Of a DNA stretch of 64,000 bases, positions 46,317 to 58,118 are shown piece after piece. The notes under the pieces were generated by a model that made no database searches, was not told the origin of the DNA, and saw only the letters and a list, made by a program, of their open reading frames with translations. Each line of letters begins with the position of its first letter. The first letter of the stretch is position 1. Made by a program: the position numbers and the translations under genes. The DNA is from Amoebophrya sp. A120 (taxonomy: Eukaryota > Sar > Dinophyceae > Syndiniales > Amoebophryaceae), in contig CAJINV010000002.1 of NCBI GenBank assembly GCA_905178155.1, positions 1,766,922 to 1,830,921 of the forward strand. The letters are read 5' to 3'.

Positions 46317-49300
46317 TCACCAGTACACCGCAATGTCCCCTGCTCGCATGGTTCCCGGCCCAGGCACCAAAAACCTGTGCCCGACGTCCCGCCCTGCACC
46401 TCCAACCCGCAAGGCCGCATCCGGTGGCGGTAAAGTGACCGCTCTCATGTGAGCGGCAACGCACCGGGCGTGAACTTGGGGGGAGAAGTTCTTCTTCGCG
46501 GATATTGCTTTTTCATCAAGTTCGACTTGTTCCGTAATCATATCGACTACACCGTGTGTTGATGATGAACTAGGTGCGAGAAATAAACCTCCTGTACTAT
46601 TCACACCACTTCCAGGTCGTGGTGGAGCAACCTCAAGTAGATGACCTTGCATGTGTGATGTACTAGCTCCGTGTGATGAACAATTTCCCCCGGTGCCAAC
46701 CCAGTCCAGCAAACTATCGTCTTCTGCGTCCTCACTGTCGCTGTCCTGTTTCTCCGCTCCAATTTGATTATGCATAGCAAATATGTAGTCAGGGTCTGGA
46801 ACAATACCAGTTTGTCATGCTTGTCTGACATGACTGTAGAGCTTGTGATGCGTGTCCACGACGACGAGGTCCTTTTGTTTGTCATCCAAAAACCAGTTTG
46901 TCATGCGGGATGGGCAATACGTAGCTGCGCAACTATTTCTCATGCTTCGCTGCGCATTACAGAGCATTCATTTTTCACGGCCTAGCATTACAAGTTCTTT
47001 CGAGATCCAGACATATTTGCATTTGGTATTGATGCTCGTAGAACAAATGCCACTCCCGATCGAGCGTCACGTGCTTCGGGACCCAATTGTTATTCAGCAC
47101 CACCGCGGAAAAGAAGACAGAAACATCCCGGAGCAACACGTCCTCGGACTTTGTGTTGCGTACCATGGTGACTATTCCTGTGTGTTCTTCTGATTGCACG
47201 ACGCCGCGTAAGCCGTACGGCGGTCTGTTTAGTGGCTTCTTGAACTATCAACTGTAAAAGTGTCTGGGTCTGGAAGAATGCAAGATTTGTCATGCATATT
47301 TCTCATGACCCATGATAGTCTGTGATGTATGCCCTAGCATTGCAGATTTTTAGAACCCTTCCTGATGCACCTTTCGCATGAGAAATGCCCTGTCCGTGTA
47401 GCACAAACCGGACCCCTCTTTCTGGTCATGCAATACAAATTTTTTTAGAGTGCAAAATCAGCATGACAAGTTTCAATCTTCCAGACCCAGACATTTTTAC
47501 AATCCATATGAACTGCATGTGACCGAAAGTGTTGTGCTGCATGTGCTGGCCATTGTTCTGCTGGACAAGATGTTCCTGGTAGTACCCGTCGTCATCGAAG
47601 TCGTAATTGTACATTTCGTAATAAAAATTTGGTTGTGGCGGATTATTTGACGAAGCTTCACCACCAACACTCGTCTCTAACTCGAACCGCAAGTCGACCC
47701 GCTGCAGCAGTTTTCTCCTTTTCTCTTCCTCTAGGAGGTTGGCGCCGGTCGGAGGTAGTTGTTCATCTTGGTGTACTAGTTCTGAAATACCAACATCATC
47801 TTCATCTTCGCCTATGGTTGTAGATCTAAATTTTGATGAAGTTGTACTAGCCCCTTGATTATCAAATGTAAAAGTGTCTGGGTCTGGAAGAATGCATGTT
47901 TGTCATGCTTGTCTGGCATGACTGAATCTTAAATCTGTCATGCACGTCACCCAAGAGACCCATTTTTCTGTGATGCAGAAACGCAGTCTGTCATGCAGAA
48001 TAGGCAACACCTAGAAGCTCAGAAACTTGTCATGCTGAGCCAGCATTTGTGGCCTCATCATGCGACGCCACCCAGCATCACAAGTTTCCAGACCCAGACA
48101 TTTTTACATTTGATATTGATGTCGTCGCGGTCGTTGTCTCGCCGGGTAGAAGGCCACCGAAAGCCATACGTAGGGCTGGTCTTCATTCAGATCTGACCGC
48201 TTGGTAAAGATCTCGATGTGATAGTCCTCGCGAAGATGACGAGGAAGAACTGCTGCACGACCGGACGACGCGGAGCTGCTACTTGGTTTTGCATTGCTTC
48301 CCGCTATTTCAGGATCATCCTGGTCAGAAGGAGCTTTTTTCACCAGCAATTGCAATCGTGGTGCTCCTGTTGTGGCTCCTGCTACTGCGCCATCCGTCGA
48401 AACTGGTCCTTGTTCTTCAGGTTTATTCGCACGGTACGTATGCACCAATTTGGTCGTCGTTCCCGATGTAGTTGTTGATCCAGAGGCAACATGATTCAAA
48501 CACCTAATCCCACACGTCGCCTCTTGCTGCGCGTCCAACAAACGCAGCAGGGTCTCTGCGGTGAATCTGTGGCTCGCGAGGGATTTTTTCCTGTTAATTT
48601 CGTGCGCGGCTAGTTCAAGTTCCAGGGCTGCGAAGTCGACGGCGAGGACGGACTGGGCTTCTTCCCGACGAGCGTCGTAATGCCATTCTTGCTCATGGAT
48701 TTGGTGATGTTGGAGGAACACCTGTTGCTCCGGCTGTGGACGTTGTACATCAGGATCATGCTGCTCCTCCTGTTGCAGCTCCACCACCTCCATTTGCACT
48801 TCTTGTGCCGGGTGAGGATCAAGATCATCGCCTTGCTGCATCACAACATCCTGGGCCTCGAGGACGTCTCCGTTCAGAGCCGCGGGATGTTGGCGCGCAA
48901 CCGCAACTGGACGGTAAACAGCGGGGTAGGGGACAGCAGCAATTTGATGATGCAGCTGTAGATGTAGCGTCGGGTCTCCTGGTACAGCTCCAGCTTCTTG
49001 CTGAGCAGCGTCTGGCCGCTCCGCATCTTCCCGAACTATACCAGGAAGGGCATCCATTGGCTGATCCGCGACATCTTCCGAGTGCTGGGCAATAATTTCA
49101 GCTCCTTGATGCTCAGCGGGAAATTGGGTTTCGTTCCCGTCGTGGTCGACGATGTCATCATGATCGTGATAATCATTCCCGTGAAGGTGAAGATCTTCGT
49201 GTAGTTGTCCTCCGTCTTGCTCATCTCCCCTATAATCGTTCATCACAAGTTGAAAACAATTTCTCGTCCAGCACCTCGGCCGTTCCACCGTGCTGTCCAC

Positions 49301-51656
49301 TAGCTCCGGTTGCAAAGCGAGGTTTTCGGCGTTCTTTTTCACGATCACATTCCGCTGCAGCATTTCTTCGAAATCGGTCACCGGATCCAGTAACGTGGCA
49401 TGCGGGCGCGAAAACGGCTGCTCGATCCTCGCGGACCGCAAAATGTCGAGCTTCAACCCTTCGGTTTGCGGGAGCGGGTCGAGGAGGGCAACTGGGGGAG
49501 ATGGTGCTGGTTGTTCTTCTTGTGGTGCAGGAGACATCAAGGAAGACGAAGATGAGCCACTACTAGTACCTGTCCGCGCAGCAGCTGCACCAGAAGTTCT
49601 CGTTGTCCTTTTCAATTCCTCCACAATTTCCTGCTTCACCAAAACGTCCAGCATTTTCAACCCCACAAGTTTCGCGGTCGCCCGCATTTCTGGGTCGCGT
49701 ACGGCGTCAATCTCCTGCACCGGCTCGGCTTCACATGAGAGTGCACAACTCCCCCCCCCTCATTTGTAATGCAAAGTACTAAATTCGCATCTTGCTTCTG
49801 AGCACAGTTTGCGTGACAAATTTTGGAGCCTCAAACAGTACTACAATCCGAGTCCAAATTTGTCATGCGGAAGCCACATATCTGGCGTTGCTTGTGTTGC
49901 TGCTCATGCCATTCAAATGAGGAGGAGGGGGTTGTGCACTCTCATACTTCAGAGGGAATTTTCAAAAACTCGCTGTAGTAGAGCTGCTTCTTCAGCAAGT
50001 ACAGCGGCCCACTTATCGCAAGAAAAAACTGTTTCACTGTAAACTTGTGATGCATAGAACGGAACGCAAGTGTGTTTGTCTTGCTACACATTGGAATTTT
50101 AGCTGTGTTTTCCCTTAGGAAGCACGCATGCCAAGTTTTCTTTGTCATGTGTAACAAACTTGTGATGCAAATCTTGCAAAGCCATCACAGTGAAACAGTT
50201 TTTTCGTGGGATACCATTTCTTCCATTCATGTAGTCGGAGGTTAAGAGATTCTGTAATGTCTTCGGTTTCCGGATCAGGGTTAAAGCACTGTTGTCCGAT
50301 AAAACCGGCATTCCACCACGACCTTTTGGGCCTGTTCTAAACAAGAACTCGTCGAGATGAAACAACAACCTCGGATCGGCGTCTTCGGGAATCATTGCGT
50401 GGTCAGACCAGAGTTTAGCGAGATTTACGCCTCCAGGAGTGAGAATCACATCGTAGACCGGATCGAGGAGAGAGTCTAATTCGATAGTCACTGTTGTAGG
50501 AGCAGACTGTCCTTTATGTTTGTTCTTTTTGTTCGCAGCTCCATTTTTTTCTCCCGGAAGATTGCTGTTCTTTGTCTTATTTTCCAAAAATTCTGCCTTC
50601 GAGAAGTAGATTTCTTGATTCAAAAACTGCACAAAGGCGTTGTAGCAGTTGCTCGCTGCATGTGGCCCATGATCTGCAGTCGTGCCCGCTCGACTTGTGT
50701 CTAGCAGACCCTGTACGACATCCCTGCTAGGACCGCTATACACATCATGGCTTTCAATTTCTTCAGCGCCGCTTCCTCCGAAAAAGAAAGATCCCCTGCT
50801 GCTCCGCCCCCGCCGGGATTGGTAGTCCTTGGAAAACACTCGGTCCAGCCGGATGGTTAAGTTCTCCAGAATTTTGTCCCCGCCGATTGTCACGAGGGAG
50901 ATCCTATCAACTGTAAAAATGTCTGGGTCTGTGGAAGAATTCATGTTTGTCATGCTTGTCTGGCATGACTCTTAAATCTGTCATGCACGTTACCCAAGAG
51001 CTCCGCTTTTCTGTGATGCAGAAGCGCAGTTTGTCATGCAGAATAGGCAACACCTAGGAGCTCAGAAACTTGTCATGCTGAGCCAGCATTTGTAGCCTCA
51101 TCATGAGACGCCACCCAGCATCACAAGTTTCCAGACCCAGACATTTTTGCATTTGATAGATCCCGGTTAAAGGGGCAATTTCGCTGGTCGAGGGCATAGA
51201 ATCCGCCGGAGAAAAGGGGGACGACCCACCTGCGGCGGAGGAAGTGGTCGAGGGGCGGGAAGACGAGGGTGGTGAAGCAGGGGCTGACGCAGAGGACCTG
51301 CACGTGTCAGCACAAGTATCGTATGCGGTAGACTGCGCTCCTGGGCTGGTTTGCTTCTCAAATGGGGGGCTGCTTTGCCGGGAAGCGGATGAAGTCGCGC
51401 CATCGTTTCTTTCCTCGAGAAACCCAGGCTGTTCTTGCTGTGCCAAAACAGCATCAGAATGCAGCGGCGGGTCGTGGAGTACTATCCCCTCATCATCTGT
51501 CGCCACTGCGCCTGCGGGTAACATGAATCTTCCAGAAGTTGTGGGCTTCGCAGCTATGGGCAAGGAAGCTGCGGATACTGTCGGAAGGAACCACGACGCA
51601 AGTCCGAGGAACACCGTCACGAGGCACCTCATTTTGCTGTATTTGTTACGCGCCAT
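46317..51656 (-). CDS. Large secretory-pathway protein, about 1,290 residues, unknown family
   Basis: Exons near 51656-51159, 50899-50214, 50008-49948, 49728-48116, 47854-47509, 47240-47029 and 46763-46317. A signal peptide is evident: MARNKYSKMRCLVTVFLGLA then SWFLPTVSAAS, with likely cleavage after VSA. A Ser/Pro-rich segment follows, then a folded-looking region (VTIGGDKILENLTIRLDRVF; YDVILTPGGVNLAKLW; RLLFHLDEFLFRTGPKGRGG; PLYLLKKQLYYSEFLKI). The long fourth exon includes a His/Asp/Gln-rich tract. Further on are LRFELETSVGG, YNYDFDDDGYYQEH and VVLNNNWVPKHVTLDREWHL. The tail is acidic, then Pro/Gly-rich. I recognise no domain. All six introns are elements of families A, D and E. The 538-codon open frame of exon 4 makes coding there secure even where composition is odd. 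Confidence 0.75.
46769..47028. mobile_element. Introner A19
   Basis: Family A, diverged core (TAGTCAGGGTCTGGAAC and CGAGATCCAGACATATTTGC). Duplication TTGAT. Removal joins YEHQ|IGAEK. Confidence 0.9.
47246..47508. mobile_element. Introner A20
   Basis: Family A, duplication TGAAC. Removal joins GHMQF|KKPLN. Confidence 0.93.
47860..48115. mobile_element. Introner A21
   Basis: Family A, duplication TTGAT. Removal joins PRRHQ|GASTT. Almost identical to A22 in the same gene. Confidence 0.93.
49734..49947. mobile_element. Introner D3
   Basis: Family D; left terminus CATGAGAGTGCACAACTCCC, right GGGGTTGTGCACTCTCATA. Duplication CTTCA. Removal joins KIPSE|AEPVQ. Confidence 0.92.
50014..50213. mobile_element. 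Introner E4
   Basis: Family E: TATCGCAAGAAAAAACTGTT and AACAGTTTTTTCGTGGGATA, inner TTTCACTGT / ACAGTGAAA. Duplication CCACT/CCATT. Removal joins NGRNG|PLYLL. Its interior closely matches E2. Confidence 0.91.
50905..51158. mobile_element. Introner A22
   Basis: Family A, duplication GATCC; the left core reads TCTGGGTCTGTGGAAG, with one small insertion. Removal joins PLTGI|SLVTI. Confidence 0.93.
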
Positions 51657-53489
51657 GCTTCAATAGAGATTGAACAAGGCGCGCATCTTTTTACTTTTGT
51701 TATTTGCAGCACTACTAGAAAAAGGCAATAAAGGTCAAAACAATGACATACATCTTGACACAAAAAATTTTATTTCATCTTTCGAAAGGGGAAAACTAAA
51801 AATGCCTTAAAAAAAGCCGCTGCGCCCTCCGTGGGAAAACAAAAAGATATTTATAGGAAATAAAAGCCGAATCAAGAACGGCAAAACCTGGACAGCTCAA
51901 CAAGGAGCGGTGAGCTGCCGTTGGAAAAATAAACTCAAGGTCCAGCAGGATCAGTACTGTGCAACTCTCTTCAGCGCCGTGGATGTGTCTGTGACAATGG
52001 GATCGATAGCAAAAAGCTGAACCAGCGAAAAGCGTCTCGGAATACTGATTGCGATGTTGAGAAAATTTTTTACACACTTGTTCTCATCAGAGATCAACCT
52101 ACACGAATGCGACTGCCTCTCTGTATGAACAGCCGTTTGCCGACCACAACAGAAAGCTGCGTGGTCGTGATTGATACCGTACGACGTATACGACCTAACT
52201 GCACCAGAAAAAGACGGGAAATAAACGGGGGCCGCTTACTACTATGGTTCAGCGGCGGACGGACGTGCTAGTGCCGCGGCCGCGCCCCCCTTCCTGGAAC
52301 GGCTACTCCGGAGGGCGCCGGCCGCCATCCAGTTGACGGCCCGACTTGGCAGGCCCACCGCGCGCGATACCGGTGGCTGCTCTCTGTCTCGAAGGCTATA
52401 AATAGGCCTGACACGCTGCCCCACTGCCACAGACCATCGCGGCCGGGGCGCATGCTTTTGGGCTGGGGGGCGGGGCCGGGCGAGCGGGGAACAAGATGGG
52501 CCCTCAGGGCGCCGGGCTCCCGCGCCCGCCCAGCTTCGCTCGCTGGCGCCGGACCGCGGCGTCAGACTTTCTACGCAAAAAAAAAGTCCACGCATTGAAG
52601 AAACACCTTCCCGGCGCAGCACCGCTTCAGTCTGAAACGCTAGAGGAGGCGTCTCGCACGACCGGAGAACTTTGGCGGGGAAGGTTCCGACAATTCCACT
52701 CAACGCCATGACTGTACGGAGTTGGTCCCACCCGCGCCTGGCGGGTGGCTCGCGCCCGGCGGGCGGCTCGCGCTCACATCGACCGACAGGGGGCCCCTGC
52801 GACCGAGTTAGTAACGGAGTGCCGCCGGCACGGCTTTCGTGTCTCTGCGCCCGGCGCGTGCACTCCTCGGGCTCGGGCATCATGAGTCTCATGCGCGTGC
52901 TCCTTCTTCTTTCAGAAGAAGCGGAGCGCTAAACGACAAAACGAAAAGTCAAGTAGTGTGTGAAGGAAGATGGAGGGTGGTCGTGGTCATCTTAGAGAGG
53001 AAACTCACGTTCCCCAAAAACCAAATCAGCTTTCTAAACCGTCTCTCTTTTTTTTCTAGCAAGATCGAACCTCAAAAATACCACCTCCTCTTGCTTGAGG
53101 TTGTATTTTTCCACTCTGTCATCTGCATCTCAAAACCTAAACGCTCCTGTAGCTGCTTCTTCTACCCACTCTCCAGAACCGCTCAACAGCATGCGCCCTC
53201 CTGTTGAGGCGGAAAGCAGTCGTGGCCTGGATTCGCTTCTGGACCGCCGGCGCCGTGATGACGAAAAACAGAAGACCTCCGCAAGAAAAATTTCGGAGAG
53301 GAACACCACCCAGCACAGGAGGGTGTACTTTTTGAAGGACGTACGCGTACCGTTCTTCTTGTGTCAAAGATAAAACCAACGCGCCCGAAACTTTGTATTT
53401 TATGTTTCCTGTTCTTTGTGCTTTCGTGTCGTGACCACTTCAAATGAAACAACTTGTTCTGATCCAAGTATTTAATTTCGGTCGTCGAT
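51657..53489. other. Intergenic with GC-rich patch (about 52240-52890)
   Basis: Ordinary composition to about 52230, then a GC-rich patch with CGGCGGGCGGCTCGCGC-like words and a TATAAATA at about 52397-52404. Ordinary sequence returns by 52930. No protein or RNA gene is recognised, and no introners are present. Confidence 0.5.
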
Positions 53490-55502
53490 GGTATCAGACT
53501 AAAGGATTTACGGAGTCAGATTTATTAATTTCTGGAATCGGGCTAGTGGAATCCGGCTAACAGGTGGAATCAGACTAGTGGAATCAGACTAGTGCTTCAA
53601 CATCGCGTCCGTGTTCTGTCGTGCCCGCGCGTGCGCGGCCGGGTCTGGTGGTAGTTTGTTGCGCAATGTGCTGAGTCGTGTGGTTGTGGCCGCTCCTGAT
53701 CTTACTAGCAACGGCAAGGCCAGCGGAGGTCTTTACACTGTGGTCTCCGACATGCTTGACTTTCGGCACCATCCACGGGTCAGTGTCTCTCCGCAGCCGC
53801 CGATGCCATTCGGTATGTCCAAGGGCGCCCCCACGCTTCCCAGCGACACTGACGCCAAGCCCGGGCAGATTGCCTGAGATATGTTTTTTTAGGGGATTCA
53901 GGTTGAAAACGGGAATGCGATGTATAGGTCTGGCACAGAATCTACGCAGCAGCTCCTTTCTGCCTCGCGCCACTTCTACCATATTCAGCAATATTCGCCT
54001 AGAGGTATAGAACCGCGCGCGAAGTTGCAAATAAGTGCTCCGCGCGGCACTGCGCATATCGTCTCCTTTTCGCGGGCCTAGTCTTTTTGCCAACTCGATG
54101 CACGAACAACCACAACTCCTCCAGAGGCTGCGTGCAAAACGCATGGATGCAAAGTCTTGGCGCGGCGCGCGCGCCCACCGAGGTACGACGAGAAAAGAAA
54201 TAAAGATGAGGAAGGAAGCCACAGAGCGCTGCAGCCACTGACGGAACAAAAAAAAAGCGACATCACAACGAGTCCCCTCGCAACACTTACTCACTGGCCC
54301 AACGCCGGGCTTTGCTAAGTAGAAAACGCAAAAACAGGGTCGATTTTTTAAAATTTGCCAACGTTCCCCCCCTATTTTTGGCGCAAAAATCAGAAAAGTA
54401 GCCCCCTTTTGTCTGAGTTCGAGAAATTGGCTCCAGATAACCGCGGCGCCTTCGCGTCTTTTCTTCTTGGCATGTTTCGCGTCGTTTTGTGCGCAGGAAC
54501 CTGCGCGGCCACGGCCCGAGCCGTGCTTTTCTTTTCGTTTAGGCTTTCCTACGATCATCTCTGTGTGGGGGGGCAGCTAGTGAGGACGCGGGGTGATCTT
54601 CTAGCAGCCACGCTGTGCTCGCTAGACATAGCCGGCCAGCTACCTCGCCCATTCTACACAATGGGAGCGATGCCAGACCACAGTTGCGCCCCGCGCAAAA
54701 GGGATAGGGAGAAGTAGGGCGTCCTGCTTGGGAGGGTAGAAGAGAGGGCGGCAAGACTGAGAAGTAGGAAGGAGTAAAAGGCAAAGGAGAGAGCATCAAC
54801 AGCAGCAGCAATTCTGTTGCTTCGTTAAGGAAAACCATCGCGCACGAATGCAACATGAGATGGAAAGTAGAGCACGGCGCCCCTGCTTCCTCCGCGAGAG
54901 CGAAGCAGTCTGTCCAAAAAAAAACAAGCAACATGGTATCTGAAACAAAAAACAAGGCATCTGCATGGAGTACCTGCTAGGGCCCGTCCCCGTCATCCAT
55001 GGCACATGCGCGGTCTGCCAGTCGTGCCGTCGCGAGGATGAGGAAGCGGGTGAGCCGACAATGATCCGGAGCTTGTGAAAGAAGTTGACCCGGGCTGACC
55101 ACCACGGATCGCCGAAAACAATCTCGATGCAAGATATACTATGAAAACCTTGCCCCCCCCGTCTAGATGTGGTCTGATGCGCAAACATACAGAGCATGCA
55201 AGTCAACGTCAAGTCCCGCCTGAAATAGAAGCGCGGCAGCGAGCACGCACTGCCCACAGATGAAGTGACGAGAAAGCGATGGGCCAAAACGATGCTTGCA
55301 GGAGGGCGTCAACGTGTCCAATGCATACGACAGAGAACGCAATGACCGATCACATTCATTCGACGACGGATGGGGGTGCAGATTCAGTGTATGAGTCTGA
55401 TTCAAGTATCTTGATTCTATTCACTATTCTGATTCCACTAAACTGATTCTACATCTAGTCTGATTCCATTAGTCTGATTCCATCTGTTAAGTCTGATTCC
55501 CT
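53490..55502. mobile_element. Candidate 2-kb element bounded by inverted arrays of a 12-14 base iteron
   Basis: Left end 53490-53594 carries repeated GGAATCAGACTAGT-like units (GTATCAGACTAA, GGAATCGGGCTAGT, GGAATCCGGCTAA, GGAATCAGACTAGT twice). Right end 55381-55502 carries the same word inverted (AGTCTGATTCCATTAGTCTG and further TGATTC copies). The roughly 1.8 kb between holds GC-rich DNA and ORFs (for example 53584-54558 minus) with no transposase signature. It may be a non-autonomous transposon or part of a larger unit. No flanking duplication was found. Confidence 0.5.
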
Positions 55503-55746
55503 CTCTTACCTTTAATTTCTGTACAAAAGTTGTGTGTAGAAGCTGTAGTTGTATTGCACGAAATCGCGGCTATTTAGATTTACTGTTATTCAAATATAAA
55601 CATAGACATTGAAATTCTTCATGATCCAAACAGAGAGACAAGGTGAAAGATTCTTACTTTTCAATTTGTAAAACGCACAGTAGCCTTCACAGTGATTGCA
55701 ATTATTGTTCCGAGGGATATCAAGTGTTTTGTTCTCCTCCAGTATT

Positions 55747-58022
55747 TCAAACTGCACCGTAGTTGCCACGCGCCTCGTTCTGCCTTTTGGTTACTTCTTC
55801 CCCATACGCGTCGATTTTCGCCTGGTCGATTATCACATGAGAATGTGTCTGAGTTTGGAGGAAAATTGTCCGCCCGCTACTTTCAATATATGAATGCCAA
55901 ACTGGTACTAACTCCAGTACGCAGAAGTCAAGCATGAGCAATTTTCAAACGAATCTGTCGTGCGTGGTGACTCGCATGGCATCATGTCATAGTCATATGC
56001 AAATTATTCGCGTTTCTGCATGACAAAAAGGTACTGGAGGAATTCCATGCAAGTTCAACAGCAGGACAGGTGTTGCAATTTTCCAGACCCAGATGACCTA
56101 TTTTCTATGCATATTGATTTTTCCCGTACGGCTGTCGGTGTATTCTTTGGTGCACTTCTCGACCGCTTGCCGAAGTATTTGCAGCGCCTCGTCCTGGTTT
56201 TGCTCGTTCATGATGATGGCTTTGTACTGCGGGGTGCAGTATCAAGGGCAAATGTTTCTGGGTCGGGAAAAGTGCAACATTTGTGATGCACGTTTTGCAT
56301 GACGCACGAGGTCTGTGATGCATGCCCTAGCGTCACAGATTTTGTGAGATCTTTTTCATGCCTTTTCCAGATGAGAAACTGCCTCTGGGCCTTCTCAAAA
56401 GTGAACAGCTTTATTGGTAATCATGCAACACAGATTTTTGTATGATTCAGATTTAGCATGACAAGTTGTACTCTTCCAGACCCAGACCTATTTGCAATGC
56501 ATATGCAGCAGCAGGAAAAGCAACTCGGCACGAGAAACCGCGAATCGGAAATCGTTGATGCCGTCGAGGTATGCATTGCAAATATCCCTGGATGTCTGGA
56601 AGGTTGCAACTTGTCATGCTAAGTCTGCATCCTGTAAAAATCTGTGTTGCATGCTTACCAAAAAATGTCCACTTTTGACCTGGTTCAGAGGGAGTTTCTC
56701 ATGCGGGACAGGCATGACAGAGATCTCACAGAATCTGTCATGCTAGTTTCTGCATTCCAGACCTCATGAGTCATGGAAAATCCGCATGACAAGTCGCGCA
56801 TTCTTCCAGACCTAGACATTTTTGCATTTGATACGAGGCGGGAAGCTTCAACTCCACCCCCTCGCACCCGTGGTAGTATCATTTGTAAAAATGTCCCCAC
56901 CCCAGAGTTGTGATGCAGATTTGCAATGACAGGAACATGTGTAGTGCGCATCTCCATGAGAGGCGTTTCTATTCGTGTTTTGGCATTTTTAATGCTGTAA
57001 CCAGAATAAGCAGATGGATTTGTGATGCGTTTGTCCTTCTCCTTGCTAACCTGCACTACACTGCGAGCAGCAACTTGTGATGCGTGAGTCCCAAAACTTC
57101 TATGTTTGTGTTGCAAAATCGCCATCTTGATTAGGGGGTGGGGACGTTTTTACACAGGATAGGTAGGAATCTTTGTCCATCGGCACAACAGCTTCTACCT
57201 TTGTTTTTTCATACGAGAATAGTAAATTGGATTTGGAAAGCATACTAGTAATAAGTAGAAGAAAAGAGGCGTTGATCAACATGTAGCTCCTGAGTCATGA
57301 ATATTGGATTTCAACGATCCAAAAAGGATTAGTAGGAAGTAGATATTCTCTCGTCCTCCACAACATTTGTGTACCTTGAAGAGCCAGTCGTTTCCGATTT
57401 CCAGGTACGTCGTTGCGTCAAAGTAGCCCATGTATCAACTGTAAAAATGTCTGGGTCTGGAAGAATCCAACTTGTCATGCTGATTTTGGATTCTAAAAAA
57501 ATCTGTATTGCATGAGCAGCAAAGAGAGTCCAAGTTTTGCTACACGGAAAGAGCATTTGTCATGCGGTATAGGCATCAGAGGGCCCTCACGCAATCTGTG
57601 ATGCTAGGGCATGCATCACAGACATCAGGAGTCATGCAAAATGTGCATGACAAACCTGGCAATCTTCCAGACCCAGACATTTTTACATTTGATACCATGC
57701 CTTGGGAAAAGCCAGCGTAGAAGAAGTTACGCTCGCCGAGCGCGTAGATTTCGCTCTCCAGCTGATGTTTCCCGACGCGCGGCATGTAGAAAAACCAGAG
57801 CAGGTTAAAGAGTAGGAGCGGGACGCAGACTTTGACAAACTGGCACCATTTGTTGTCAAACCATGGGTCACCTGTGCTCAAAGGTGCTTCGTCACTCTCC
57901 ATCGCCGTGTAGATCGCCAGAAAAAGGGATATTCTGTGGAAAAAAATAGCACACGGTCGTCGCACAGGATTCTGACTGAGAAACCAAGAGCTACTAGCGG
58001 CCAGAGAAGCGAGTATCATCAT
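55747..58022 (-). CDS. Membrane protein, 238 residues, unknown family
   Basis: Exons 58022-57695, 57427-57375, 57198-57162, 56871-56834, 56564-56504, 56234-56114 and 55825-55747 sum to 717 nt. The N terminus (MMILASLAASSSWFLSQNPV, then RRPCAIFFHR) resembles an organelle or secretory leader. A clear transmembrane segment follows (FVKVCVPLLLFNLLWFFYM), then a soluble part (YFDATTYLEIGNDWLFK) and a helical C terminus (NEQNQDEALQILRQAVEKCT; AYGEEVTKRQNEARGNYGAV). A second ATG (MESDEAPLS) could be the true start. One intron (57199-57374) is GT-AG; five are elements from families A and C. Exons of 37 and 38 nt lie back to back. Confidence 0.65.
55831..56113. mobile_element. Introner A23
   Basis: Diverged family A: TATCACATGAGAATGTGTCT and right-hand TTCCAGACCCAGATGACC. 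Duplication TCGAT/TTGAT. Removal joins RTGKI to QAKID, with one Asp or Asn codon from the duplication. Confidence 0.84.
56240..56503. mobile_element. Introner A24
   Basis: Family A, left end TATCAAGGGCAAATGTTTCT. Duplication TGCAG. Removal joins FSCCC|TPQYK. Confidence 0.9.
56570..56833. mobile_element. Introner A25
   Basis: Family A, duplication CGAGG. Removal joins KLPAS|TASTI. Its interior is the reverse complement of the A1/A12 type. Confidence 0.91.
56877..57161. mobile_element. Introner C5
   Basis: Family C with left terminus TATCATTTGTAAAAATGTCC. Duplication GGTAG. Removal joins DKDSY|HGCEG. Confidence 0.9.
57433..57694. mobile_element. Introner A26
   Basis: Family A, duplication CCATG. 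Removal joins FSQGM|GYFDA. Confidence 0.93.
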
Positions 58023-58118
58023 TTCAGCCCGACATCATCATGATGAGAGGCCTTGTTTTTGATGCCTTGTTGAGAAACTAGATGTAGAAATTGAAGCACA
58101 AGAGTAAGCAGTTCGCAT

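Noticed and set aside
53584-54558. 324-codon minus-strand ORF inside the iteron-bounded unit
   Set aside because: No recognisable transposase or other domain, no ATG-supported conserved region, and competing ORFs on the other strand. I kept only the element boundaries.
56114-56871. Alternative frame reading DGINDFRFAVSRAELLFLLL across two short exons of the membrane-protein gene
   Set aside because: It looks protein-like, but it cannot be joined in phase to the upstream exons or to QYKAIIMNEQNQDE downstream. The other frame joins cleanly throughout and gives a total divisible by three.
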